The notes under the pieces: generated by a model | The model's database searches: none | Seen by the model: only the letters and a program-made list of their open reading frames with translations | Told to the model about the DNA's origin: nothing | DNA from: Purshia tridentata | Taxonomy: Eukaryota > Streptophyta > Magnoliopsida > Rosales > Rosaceae | NCBI GenBank assembly: GCA_003254885.1 | Contig: QANT01001752.1 | Span: 1-64,000 of the forward strand | DNA length: 64,000 bases | Reading direction: 5' to 3' | Shown: positions 13,301-24,300 of the stretch, in pieces | Layout of the letters: every line of letters starts with the position of its first letter | Numbering within the stretch: the first letter of the stretch is position 1 | Made by a program: the position numbers and the translations under genes

Positions 13301-13519
13301 CTGCTATTAGATGCAATAAAAGGCGAGCGGCGGTTGTTTATCCGAAGCGATGAGCTTGATGCAGCTTGGGGAGTGTTCACTCCACTGTTGAAGGAATTGG
13401 AGGAGAAGAAAGTTGTACCAGAGCTCTACAGCTATGGCAGTAGTGGACCAGTAGGAGTGCATTATCTTGCTGCAAAGCACAATGTTCGCTTGGGAGATTT
13501 TGGTTATGAGGACTGTTGA
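10302..13519 (+). CDS. Plastidic glucose-6-phosphate 1-dehydrogenase-like protein (P1-type) with altered active site
   Basis: Ten coding exons: 10302-10491, 10974-11164, 11286-11380, 11475-11589, 11739-11944, 12037-12186, 12290-12410, 12500-12729, 12866-13066 and 13267-13519. All are GT-AG with consistent phase, giving 583 residues. The N-terminus is Ser/Arg-rich and transit-peptide-like. The NADP-binding motif GASGDLA begins at residue 102, and EKPFGRD and the G6PD C-terminal domain are well kept. By memory the body is closest to Arabidopsis plastid G6PD1, the first enzyme of the oxidative pentose phosphate pathway. The P1 redox cysteine pair appears kept (C154 and C162). The substrate-binding peptide, normally RIDHYLGKE, reads RIDHHLGEE (residues 266-274), so the key Lys is Glu and the Tyr is His. 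This suggests loss or strong weakening of activity. A regulatory role like that proposed for Arabidopsis G6PD4 is possible but inferred. Confidence 0.9.
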
Positions 13520-14013
13520 GTGAGAGTATGGATTTGATGGACTCATCCATTGTCAACTGGAAACATTGGTTTCATTTTTCTTCTTGTACTTCTAAATTTT
13601 TTCCTAAATCTCTTGCATGTATTCTTTTCTACAATTCTGATGTACAAAATCAAATTCAGTTGCTTGTAAGTTTGGATTTTACAATTGTCAATTGTGTATA
13701 AATCAAATTCTATGCAAGAATGTTCTCAGAACATGTCCATGTATTCAACATGTGTAATTAATCAAGAGTCAAAGACATATTCTTTTCTCAAGTCTTAATA
13801 TTTAAGCATAATGTCACCCTTTCATTATTATTCTCCAAATGAAAAAGAATCAAATCCCTCTCACAAGAAATAATTGAAGAATTTTTTATGAACCGATCAT
13901 ATATGGCTTTACTCTCCCAACATGCACACATGAATTTTTATGTATAACTATGAGACGTACAATCATATAACTGTGACTCCCACATATACCAATAATCTTT
14001 GCACAAAAATTAA
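13520..14013. other. Short convergent spacer
   Basis: This lies between two convergent genes and probably consists mostly of their 3' UTRs. Nothing else is seen. Confidence 0.5.
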
Positions 14014-15779
14014 TCACATAAGCAAAATCCCCATGCACAAACTCAAAACAACCATGCTCAATCTCCCACCATCCAATCCCCCAACTCCATTGCTATCGTC
14101 AGCCGTCTGATCCTCTGAATCGTCGGCTTCGGGGGCATTGGCATCATCTGGCGCCTCCGCCTCATCATCCTTGGGCGCTGCTGCCGCCGCGGTCACCTTA
14201 AATAACTCCTTAGGCTGCAAAACTTTGTTCACCTTATAGACCACTAACGGATCCTGATCAATTACCGTCCCCGTTATATTCGCCGTTACTACCTTAGTCT
14301 CCAAGCTAACGACCTCCCCGTCATCTTGGACGGTGAAGTCGTACTTGTTGGCCTTGTCCGTTGCCAGCGTGTTTAAGACGCCGTTATTTGACTTCAGCAT
14401 CTGCAGGGACTGGTAAACGGGGACGCCGTGGTACAAAAGCAACGACACTTTCTGGGATGCCGTTAAGTTCTTGTACTTGGGCAGGAAGCCGTTAATGACG
14501 GCGTCAGTTGGGCAAAACACCGTTAGCCCTCCGTCTATGTTTGTGTCGAACGTGGAGTCGGCTCCCGTAGCTATTAACAAGCCGGCGAAGGCTTTGCAGC
14601 CTTGCTTTGATAGGACGGCCGTGAGATTCAGCTGGCTTGGCGCTGGAGTCGGTGCCTCAGCTTCAGCCGAAGTTAAAGGCTGAAACGCAGTCGTTTAGGT
14701 GTTTGTTTATATATGTAGGCACGTGAATTTTGTCATATAGGAATATCATAAATATATATTATTGGTGGACCAATTCTGCTATATATCACATTTTACATCT
14801 CAATTATTTTGTATTTGAACCAGTTTTGACATACTTTATTCATGCACATTAGCTGTAGCCTGTACCAATTTGTCCAGTGGCCAAAATTTATTGTTTTAGT
14901 TTAGAATTTTATACTTCTTGAGATCAATCAAGACTCAAATTTTCAAGATATGTTGAAAACATGAATATTTTTTTTTTCTCTCAGATTTTGTGAAAAAAAA
15001 TTTAAATATAATGTTTTGCATAAGAATTTACGTTCAAAACCGCATACATAAAAATGCTATATAGTTGATTTTGAAGGTAATGGTCTAGTGCATGTGCATA
15101 CATTTTCTTGACAATCACAATTTAATTCGTTTCGGAGAATTATATTCCCATAAAAATAATTTTGATATATATAATATATATTCATGTAAATTTCTCATCC
15201 ATATCAAAAAAATGACCTCAAAACCATGTATACATATATATATATATATATGTATAGTACCTGACTGATTTGCAAGACGGAGATATTGTAAGGAATCTCC
15301 TGCACAGACTTCTCATAGAAGGCATTGAGTTTGCCATCATTGTCTTCAGCTCCGAACCCAACCTTACCACCCTTCAAGTTGGTGATGTTCACATACCCAG
15401 ATGTCCCGGCCGCCGCGCCGGTGGCCTGGAACATGCTGGAGGTCAAGGTGCTGCCGCCGGTGATCTGGTGGAGTTTCTTGGCGCCGAAGTAATCCACAAG
15501 AACGTGGAGGGAGAGCACATTTTTGAGGGTGTAAATGGGGAGGTTCTTGGCAATGAGGGCGGACATGGCGGCATTGTCGATGGCGAGGACGGTGATGGTC
15601 TGGCGGTGGTTGATCTCGGCGGCGAGGTGGGTGAGGGTGAGGTAGTGGTTGAAGGTGGAGAGCTCGGGGTGTTTGGCGAGTATGCGCGTGATGTTGTGTG
15701 CATGGGAGGTGGAGGAGAGGAGGAGGAGGAAGAGGGCTGAGAGGGCTAGGGAGGTGGAGAGTGCTGGTGGGTGTACCAT
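14014..15779 (-). CDS. Fasciclin-like arabinogalactan protein (two FAS1 domains, GPI-anchored; FLA1/2-like)
   Basis: Two coding exons on the minus strand, 15779-15261 and 14679-14014, are joined in phase 0 over a 581-bp intron to give 394 residues. A hydrophobic signal peptide ends near SHA, just before HNITRILAKHPE. FAS1 domain 1 spans about residues 28-170, with N-glycosylation sites such as HNIT, VNIT and YNIS. A short AGP hinge (EAEAPTPAPSQ) opens exon 2. FAS1 domain 2 follows, with DGGLTVFCPTD and MPVYQSLQML-like wording. An acidic Ala/Pro-rich linker then leads to a hydrophobic C-terminus ending GILLM, typical of a GPI-anchor signal. Family members act at the plasma membrane and wall in adhesion and secondary-wall or shoot development. 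The donor sits beside a TA microsatellite; intron retention would add a short tail after ISQ, stop, and remove domain 2 and the anchor. Confidence 0.9.
15229..15257. repeat. TA microsatellite forming a palindrome next to the FLA splice donor
   Basis: An (AT)n run of about 20 bases is bordered by GTATAC on the left and a matching GTATA on the right. On the transcribed strand it begins only a few bases after the FLA intron donor and could fold into a hairpin there. Confidence 0.7.
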
Positions 15780-18384
15780 TGTGAATTGGAGGTGGGTTTT
15801 TGGGAAAGGTGAAAGAGGAATGGGAAGAAGAAGAGGTTTTGTGCTTTATATTTGATGAGTGATGAGTGATGAGTGGTGGTAGTGGGTGTTTCATTTGGTG
15901 CATGTATGATTGATCTATTTCCCTCAATGTTATGCCAGCTTGGCTTTGGCCCTTAGGTGGGGGTTGAGGGTTTATAATAATATTTTGTGGTGGGTCTTTG
16001 GGATAATTGTATTATACAATTGTGAATTTTAGAGGATAAATTTGGGCACCAAATTGGTTAATTATATTCAATAGACTAATCATTACTAGTATCACCAGAC
16101 TTATCTGCAGGAAATATAGACCCCCACATATTGAAGAACTAATAAAAAATTAATAAAAAGGATAATTGGTTTCTCGTTTTAATTATTTCAGTATTACTTA
16201 CATGATCAATTTTTATAAAAGGAATATTATATGTATACACTCGAAATATGCAACAATTTTTTTCATTTTTTTGTTGAGTGGAATGAATGTTTAGTTCTTG
16301 AAAAGCAATTATTCAAATTTGAAGGTGTAAATCCATAATTCATTGAAACGTGATGGAGATAGGGACCAAGATGATTCATTAATAAGATTGGATTAGTTGA
16401 TACATAACTTTCCAAAAGATCAACCTCTTGATTAGGGACTTTTGCTTTAATGGTCACAAATTAAATTTTGAACAAAAGATCATAGAGAAGCAGGGCTGCA
16501 GGAAATCCATCAAATTGTGTTTGGCACCTCATGCATAATAAGCATAAAATTTTCTTTGGCCATATGCATGAGAATAATGATGTTGCCATTTCATCTACTT
16601 TATATTAAAATTCTCAAGATCTCGTTTTAATTATTTGCATAGTTATTGTAGTGATCAAGACAATGGACCCTGATTAGCAAACGACAAAGCAGAAAGGGTT
16701 TAATTATGCTATATTCATGTGTCGGCAGCAGTGCACTCCAGAAAGCCAGACTGGTTTGAAGAGAAACTTATTATTAGATTAGCCTACATGGACACCGATG
16801 GTTGGTGATCTCCTTAAGAAAAATACAAATATAAAACATTCAATAATAATATGATGGTTGGGATTTTATTTTCAAGCTCTATTGGGTCCAGGCTGTGGTT
16901 TTATGGTAGAAGTGTCCTCTCTAACATGTTAAATTGATTTTCTTTTGTTGGCATGTTCCATGTTCCTATGGTTCATTTCTTGTGTGATTCCTCATTAGAC
17001 AAAGTTAAACATATTACACTTTGTGAATGAACCTGCTGTAAAGAAACAAAAAAAAGTAGGTGGTTTGCTTGTATAGTGGTGTAGGTATGAAATTATGAAT
17101 GTAGGACCTTGTTGGACTTTGAGTGGTGCACCATTGAATGTTAGAAATTTACAGGCCCAATTTTTTCAAACCTTGAGAAGAAGAAAAGCCGAAGCAAAGG
17201 AAAAAGAAACAAAGGCCTTCCAATTCTTTATTCCAGATCCACAGGGGACGAGACAGAGTCACATAGGGGAAAAGAACAAGAAACACCAGCAAGTCTAGCA
17301 TCCATCAGCATTGCATTCTTCAATTGTCAATTACATTTCTAGGATTATAATACAGAGTCTCAGAGTCCCATAATTGCAATAAAAAATAGCTTTGTAAAGC
17401 CAAGGTAAGAGAGTCTTTGAAACAGAGTAGTCAAAATTTTGTGCCTGGATGTATATTCACCATTAGGTGTGTCGGTCACAGTGACTATGTCTCATCTTAT
17501 TATTAATTAGTTTGTGATGCCACAGTAACAATGTTTCATCTTATTGTTAATGTGTGATGGAACAACGTTCTGGGTATGGAGCCACTTTCAATCCATCAAA
17601 GCTTGAATTCCCCAATGTAGTTAAGAACCCCCTCAAAACCAAACCAAACCAATGTAAGATAGTCCCAGACTACCAAGTACCACCTTGATATTTGGGTTTA
17701 CAATGAATTATGATAAAGGTATATATCAGCCAGAGTTGTGAAGAAGACACACACCAAAAATTCAAAATGTGGAAACAAGGAACAGAGAAATGTCAAATTC
17801 AGGCCAGTGTAGGTAGACTGGATCTTTCTTTATTTCGTACACAAAGAAGGAATGCCAAATATTTTGGGTCATAATTAAAGTCCCCTTTCCTCAAAAGAAC
17901 ACAAATACAAAGACCTTTCTACCTTTGTCAGAGACTCAAAAACAGTGAGAGACACAGAGACTCTCTCAGTCCCATGCACCATTTCCAACTAAGCAAATCC
18001 CATGCAGCATGGATGCTATAAAAAACAGACTAGAAGCAATACCAACGACTAAATCACCTTGAAAACAATGAAGAGGGGTAATGTTTTGAACTCAGAAGAA
18101 GAAACAAGAGCTCTCTACTTGTGCATGAGAATCCATATGATACAGACTACTGACAGACACAGTTCATGTTACTTCTTCTTCTTCTCTCCCTCAATTAGCT
18201 ACATTTGTACTATGCACTATACTCCCCTTTCCCACAAAATTACACACACTAAATCACATAAACATAGAAAAACAATAAAATTGACCACCTAATTTAAGAG
18301 TCATTTATAAATTATCATCATCATCATCATCATCATCTAGTTAAATCCACCAAGCACCAAGCACCAAGCACCAAGCAAAAGCAC
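15780..18384. other. Intergenic spacer between FLA and NF-YB genes
   Basis: The left end is the FLA promoter and 5' leader, which is purine-rich on the plus strand close to the ATG. The right end is probably the NF-YB 3' UTR. Between them is AT-rich sequence without a supportable gene. Two imperfect repeats of a TTTCATCTTATTGTTAAT-like unit occur around 17485-17555. The small frames at 16263-16457 and 17095-17298 show no family signature. Confidence 0.5.
18314..18376. repeat. Trinucleotide (ATC)n followed by a 7-bp (ACCAAGC) mini-repeat
   Basis: Eight ATC units run at 18314-18337, and about four copies of a 7-base ACCAAGC unit lie at about 18350-18376. Both sit just downstream of the NF-YB stop codon, probably in its 3' UTR, and are likely length-variable. 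Confidence 0.8.
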
Positions 18385-19032
18385 CTACCTTGACCTGACA
18401 ACTGAAGCTCCACCACCGGCTGAACCACCACTCTTCCCACCTCCCATACCAATATGATGTTGCTGATACCCACCAGAACCGTACACGTGTCCCTGATTCT
18501 GATGACCCATCATCACCATCCCACCATAAACCCCATTAAACCCACCACCACCACCACCACCACCCCGACTTATCCCAGAGCTGACTCCAGCACCACCACC
18601 CGCTGCCGACCCACCACCGCCACCGGAGGACCCCCCTCCGCCGTCTTTGTCTCTGCCACTCCCAATTGTACCCTTCTCGCCCTCCAACTCCCTATACTTC
18701 TGCAAATAAACCTTGAGTGGCTCCACGTACTCCTCGAACCCGAGCGTGGTCATCGCCCACAGCAAATCGTCGCCGTTGATCGTCTTCCGCTTCTCCCTCT
18801 GGCACTTGTCTGAAGCCTCGCCGGTGACGAAGCTGATGAACTCCGACACGCACTCCTGCACTGTTTCCTTGGCGTCCTTCGATATCTTCGCGTTCGCCGG
18901 CAGAGCCTTCTTCATGATCCGACTCACGTTTGCGATCGGCAGAAACCGGTCCTGCTCACGCGCCGACAGCTCCCCGCCCTGCCCGTGCCCGCCGCTGTTG
19001 TGCCCGCCCGAATCGTTGTCCGAATCGGCCAT
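18385..19032 (-). CDS. NF-YB (CCAAT-box binding, LEC1-unlike) subunit, NF-YB3-like
   Basis: A single coding exon of 215 residues starts [11 protein letters not shown]. The frame is open further upstream, but no ATG is found there, and MADSDN matches the start of Arabidopsis NF-YB3. The histone-fold core runs from about residue 28 to 117 and includes [30 protein letters not shown] and [14 protein letters not shown]. These are the contacts for NF-YC dimerisation and for NF-YA and DNA binding. The position used to split LEC1-type from non-LEC1-type cores carries the non-LEC1 pattern. The C-terminal hundred residues are a Gly/Ser-rich low-complexity tail, longer than in Arabidopsis. NF-YB2/NF-YB3 promote photoperiodic flowering with CONSTANS in Arabidopsis; the same role here is inferred. 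The tail is built of GGN codons and looks prone to length change. Confidence 0.93.
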   Translation of the reverse strand: MADSDNDSGGHNSGGHGQGGELSAREQDRFLPIANVSRIMKKALPANAKISKDAKETVQECVSEFISFVTGEASDKCQREKRKTINGDDLLWAMTTLGFEEYVEPLKVYLQKYRELEGEKGTIGSGRDKDGGGGSSGGGGGSAAGGGAGVSSGISRGGGGGGGGFNGVYGGMVMMGHQNQGHVYGSGGYQQHHIGMGGGKSGGSAGGGASVVRSR

Positions 19033-20594
19033 CGCCGAGATTTCGGGTTTGGCGGAGAGAAAGTTAGAGAGGTTCGGATGGCGTCGGAGAGTTGTTGGGG
19101 TCCGTTGGATCAGGCGCGGTAATAATGCATCCGGAGCGACACGTGGCAATCTCTCAACCGTTTACTTCCCGATAAGTGCGGGTAAGGCGGGCGTTTTTTG
19201 GTGTTGGATTGCGTGTGGGGCCCGATATCTGGACGCTTATGAAATTTACACGTCGTCTGCTGTCAGTTTTGAGAATCTTCAGGCGGCGGCTTCTGCGGCT
19301 TGGCTCCAACGCTGTAGCCGGGTCGAACAAGGTGTGAAGTCAGATCTTGACCGTCAAATCTACTGGTTTGGACAAGTGGTGTTACTCTGATCGTGTTGAT
19401 AAGCCGGTAGTTGGGGGATTTTGGAGGACTACCTTAAGAGCCTGGGACGTTGGAATAGTAAAGCATTTTACACGAGCTGAATTTGGATATTGGTGGGATT
19501 CCTTTCTATATTTACGCTTTGGCCACTGGCTACTATCCAGTTATCCCTCTCAATTCATCAGATTCGTATCTAGTTTTTAACCAAATCTGGCTTCATGGGT
19601 CGGAAATGAATAATCATTTAATTTGTTTCATTTTTTCTATTCCTCTTCTCTAATTATGAATAAATATTCATATTGCAAAATATAGAATATACAACAAAAT
19701 TTAGAATATACGAATTAAAAATGAGAGCCATCAAGGTTATAAACTGCTTGAGAGTATCATTTTGATAAGCCATCAAGGAAGAATCAGATTGGATTGTGAA
19801 CACCTGAATGAGGTAATTACACATGATTGGGAGAAGTAATTCCAAGTTATACTGCTTGATTATGCAGTGGCACACTGGCACTTGAAATGCCATGGAGTGG
19901 TTATAAGTACAATTACCAGGTATATACCAGAAGTGAGAAGTCACTGCAGCAACATGTTCCTCAGTATAATATAGAGTGGCAATAGATAAAGCTCAGACAG
20001 AATGCATGAGCCACATTCACTAACTGGCATGGTCAGAGTGAAAAAAATGAAATCTAGAAAGCCTAGGATATGTTAAAGCAATTCACATTCAGGTAAAAAG
20101 AAAAGTATACTTTAGTCTGAAGGTCTGATAGTTAATAATTGGTAATTGATATACATTGATTGCATATGCTCAATAGTCAATATCTAGTTGTTTGGTCTAA
20201 CACAAGGTTTAATCTTAACCCTGAAAAGTTGTCCAGAATCCACGAAAGTGACAAAACAGATCTAAATTAGGGTGACCACAAAACTTTTAATACTTTAATA
20301 ATGTATTAGAGAAGTTTAGCAGAAAAAGAAAAGCAAGTGGAATTCCATCAAAATCAAATGTTTATTGCCTTTGAACTTTTTAATACTTTAATTAATGTGC
20401 ATTTAGGAGAAAAGAAAGGGCCATAGTACAAGTGCTTTAATGGGTATCCAAAGTTTTGTCAGAAGCATGAGGTTCACAGTGCACAACAATATAACACAAA
20501 GTGACAATGCACAGAAGCATGTAATCTTTAACTTCAACCAAATCCAGGAGGATCAAAAACTAATTAAATGGTCAGGAACTCTGAAAAGGCTAAC
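19033..20594. other. NF-YB promoter and spacer
   Basis: The first 400 bases are relatively GC-rich and probably contain the NF-YB leader and core promoter. Beyond about 19.6 kb the sequence is AT-rich. The minus-strand frame at 19654-19944 (96 codons) has no recognisable domain and I do not call it. The right end is probably the 3' UTR of the next minus-strand gene. Confidence 0.5.
19139..19147. promoter_or_regulatory. ABRE/G-box core upstream of the NF-YB gene
   Basis: ACACGTGGC, a textbook ABA-response element and G-box core for bZIP factors, sits 107 bases upstream of the NF-YB ATG in a GC-rich leader or promoter. Function is inferred from the motif and its position only. Confidence 0.4.
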
Positions 20595-21341
20595 TCAGGC
20601 TTCAATCTCAAACCTTGAACACTTGATAGAGCCCATGGATATGTCAATTTCAATCAAATTTTCTTCCTCATTCATCTCATTGATTTCAGCTAAGAGCTCC
20701 AATAGAGTGTGCTGTTGGAAAATGGTTTGCTGTGACAAACCTGGCATTTTCTGCTGCATATTAAAGATCGACTCTTGTTCCTTGTGACCAACATAATATC
20801 CACCCGGGAGGGCTATTTCAATGAGGCTGTCCTCGTCGGAGATTGAACCATCTGAGAAATCCGGATTCCGACCCACATTGTCTCTGAAAGGCCAGTCTAC
20901 TTCAGAATCCTCAGTAGTTGATAAGTGATCAAGGCATTCACTTTCTGATATCAAATCTGGTGAACTCTGTGATGCTACTGTGTAATTATGAACCTGATCC
21001 ATACCTGATTCTTGAACGTCCTTCTTTTGTATGGCAGTACTTTCATTCTCATGCTGTGGTTTTGATGCATCTTCCAAGGAAGGTGAGAGTTTTTGCTCAG
21101 ACCTCATGAGAACCTTTTCTTCAACTACTTTCTCAACCAGAACAGGTTTTTGCTTAGGACACGTGAAGAAAAAAGTTGACAAAATCAATACTATAGATGT
21201 TAGGAAGATGGAGAAGAATCCAAAGCCCATCAATCCCACCAATACAAGCATTGGAGCAAGAACCGCCATCCACGGTGGTGGGGATCTGAAGAACCACAAA
21301 GGAGTAGCCATTTGATCCTCAAATATGTTTTTCAACTCCAT
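20595..21341 (-). CDS. Unrecognised membrane protein, 248 residues, acidic C-terminal domain
   Basis: A single open exon begins MELKNIFEDQM. A strongly hydrophobic stretch covers about residues 24-60, enough for one long or two short membrane segments. It is preceded by WFFRSPPPWMAVLAP and followed by CPKQKP. The remaining two thirds are hydrophilic and acidic, Ser/Glu/Asp-rich, with DSEVDWPFRDNVGRNPDFSD and a C-terminal leucine- and glutamate-rich stretch (LLELLAEINEMNEEENLIE) that may form an amphipathic helix. I do not recognise the family. Coding status is supported by ordered composition, a proper ATG and the length of the frame. The sequence upstream looks like a leader, possibly with a 5' UTR intron. 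Likely an endomembrane or ER-anchored protein with a cytosolic acidic tail; this is inference. Confidence 0.7.
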   Translation of the reverse strand: MELKNIFEDQMATPLWFFRSPPPWMAVLAPMLVLVGLMGFGFFSIFLTSIVLILSTFFFTCPKQKPVLVEKVVEEKVLMRSEQKLSPSLEDASKPQHENESTAIQKKDVQESGMDQVHNYTVASQSSPDLISESECLDHLSTTEDSEVDWPFRDNVGRNPDFSDGSISDEDSLIEIALPGGYYVGHKEQESIFNMQQKMPGLSQQTIFQQHTLLELLAEINEMNEEENLIEIDISMGSIKCSRFEIEA

Positions 21342-24300
21342 GGACTTCTAAAGCCTGAGTAAGTAATTATTGTAAGAAAAACAGTCAAGCTAAGTAGAGA
21401 GCAAACTTTCCCCTTTGTTAAATTGCATTTACACTAGATAAGTTGGTAGAGTCTAGATCACAGAATAGTGCTGAGGGTATATGATGGAACAAAAATATAT
21501 AGCAGAAAGCTGGCAGTGTGCCCTTTTCAGCTCCAGAATAAGCAAAAAAGAGCAGTTAAAAAGCTAAAACAATCTAAGAGAGAGAGAATGTTTTAAGAAA
21601 CAAGCTACAAGCTACAATCTTCAAATCTCCAGTGCTTTCCTTGCTCAAATGTTTGAATATACTTCAAAACCAAAAAAAGGAAAGGCTTAAATCAGACTTA
21701 AAACAAAAAACTGCAGATCTTATTAATAGTGATATGAAAAAGGCATGAACAAGAAACCAGTGTGAATCTAAGCTGTACTCTGCTTTGAGAGATTTGAGGA
21801 ATCAGGTATACCTCAACTAGTTTGCAAAGAGGAAGCAAGATAAGTAGAAGAATAAATATCATTTAATTATCTTCTTATAATTTTATAAAAATGGACTTGT
21901 ACTGAAAGGGTTGTTTCTCTATTCACACTCACAGTTCCCAAGTACCCATTACTTCTAAACAACTGGGTTTCTGTTTTCTAACCCCTAACACCCAATCAGG
22001 TGGTCATCCTCTGCAACTGATTCTCTTGAAAACCCCAAAACCCCTAGTTTCCCTGTATTGGTTTACAGTCTGAAAGCTTGGAAATCAGAGAAATCCATGT
22101 GCACCCATCTGAGCTCACCACATGGCACTTTCCATCCAACTTCAATGCAACAAAAACAAAGATAAAACAGAGAAAAAGAAATGGACCCAGAACAGTAAAA
22201 ATATTATATTATTGTTCTCCTTTACTCAATTTCTCTCTATCAACTTCTAGATTAAGGGTTTATCAGATTCGTACCTGAAATTCATCAAAGATGGATAAAC
22301 CCCTTTATTTGCTCATTTATCCTCTAAATTTAGAACTGCAGCCATAACCATTCACAGAAATTTGTTCTTCTTCATGATCAGCTCAGTCGAAGTAACTCAA
22401 AAGATCCACTTTTCTGCAGAAACCAAATCGCTTTCACACTTTTCTGTGACATCAATATCTTCAACAAACACCATTTCTTTTGCAGCACTCTATAGGATGA
22501 GTGGAACTCAAATAAGACCCCTTTCAGTCAATTTTCAGGCTTTTGGCAATAAAATCAAACCTATAACATGCAACCCTAAAAGAGTAGCTGACATGCATTC
22601 ACCTGGATTGTGTAAGACGAGATTACAGAGAAAAAAACGAACATATGCTTAATTTCTTAGTAAAAAATGGAGATAAAAAAGAAAGAAAAAGATATCAACT
22701 TATAAATCATCAATTTAAAATAAAGAGATGGAATGATGCCTTAAGTTATCTTTGATTTTGATATGGATATACATTCTAAGATGTTGACATTTAATTTGGT
22801 GGGTCGTTTCTAGCTTTATGATCACTGTTAATCGTGAATCGTACTTTAGTGTTTCTGGGTTGTGTGGCACTAATGATGATATTTCAAGTATGCTTTAAGC
22901 CTTTAACATATCATATGGGCCAATGCATGATCTCTGTGTCTCTACCAAGTACCAACCATGTTTGCTTGCCCCATATCAAATTGAAGCAATTAGCTTTTTC
23001 ATTTCCATGCCATGAAATCATATCCTGAGGTTGAAGACTCTTTACTAATTAAAGATGAACCAAATTATCTACTATCTATTGTTGTGGTGCCTAATTAATT
23101 AAACCACGCACCTTAATTCTGTTTTGGTTACCACTACTGCCATTATAATTAACAACTTCATCTTTATTTTTATGATGAATTGTTTATTTTTATGGGATAA
23201 GATCACAAGTAATCTTTCATTAATTAGTGTTTGATATCCATGAGCAAAGCAAACCATGCATCTTAAAAGACTTTACTTCTCGATTTGTGTTGCTCATTAA
23301 ACTTCACAAACTCATTCTATTTTCTAAAATAGTGGACCACAATTTTTTCTTGGACCCCTAACCGAATTTTTAAAACTAATAATAAGCAGATATGGACATA
23401 AAATTGAACAATTAATAATACTTCATCAAATTTTTTTCTCCAAATTTTAGTTATCAAATAATGCAGCAGAATGACAATCATGACATGACAGTATTGTAGG
23501 TTTTTAAAATAAATGAGATTTAATTTAAGATAATTTCATATATGAATATGAACAAATAAGCAATCATCGATTAATTGAGATTCAAATTTTATATTTTGTT
23601 ATGATGTTTGTAGCATTACTCAAAAAATTGAAACAAAAGTCCCTCAGGGGAGACAAGGTAAACTATGCTGGCAATTTAGAAGTTAAATTAAGCAACGGCG
23701 ATGATGCCACTTGTCGCCCATTTGCGTGTGCTTGCTGTGCATAAAGCAGCTTCACATACGAAACCCTAACTACAAGACATTGAGAACAACCTTGACATTG
23801 TTAAGAACTTGATTTAAGAAACAAAATTTTGGGGTTTTGAGAAGCTTTTGCATTGAAAAAGAGAATGTGATGAAAACACAGCCGACTGGTGTTGGAGATC
23901 TGTGTAAGCCAAGGAATGTTTGAGCTGTAAGAGTGGGGAGGAAGTGGGAGGGGACCATATCTAAGTGCCCTTGAATGTTTCATCGTAATTGTACAATTTT
24001 TTTAGATAACCTAATCTTGCTTTGAATCTAGAGCTAATTGAGACGACTTTCTAGTTAATCATTTTACGTTTGTTGTATAATTCAAGTAGGTCACAAGTTG
24101 TGTTCAGTATGTACATGCATATGTAAACTAGCCACAAATTAATGGTAAATAAAAAATAAAAATACTAGCCATAAATGAAATTTTATATGTTTTTCTACTT
24201 AGTCATGCATCAAAACCCTATTTTCGTATTACCTATATACGAAAATTCTCAAATTCGGACGCCCATTTGCATATTTTCCCTCGTCGACTGGTCGGCCCTC

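Noticed and set aside
15270-15740. Long open frame (156 codons) antisense to FLA exon 1
   Set aside because: Gly/Glu/Val-rich low-complexity translation that is the mirror of the real FLA exon; no family signature.
16475-16500. Partial resemblance to miR164 (AGAAGCAGGGC)
   Set aside because: Only 11 bases match, the 3' half differs, and no hairpin partner was seen nearby.
18454-19390. Several open frames antisense to the NF-YB gene
   Set aside because: They arise from the GC-rich coding strand and the Gly-rich tail read backwards; the NF-YB frame is clearly the real one.
19654-19944. 96-codon minus-strand frame
   Set aside because: AT-rich spacer, no recognisable domain, no splice or leader support.
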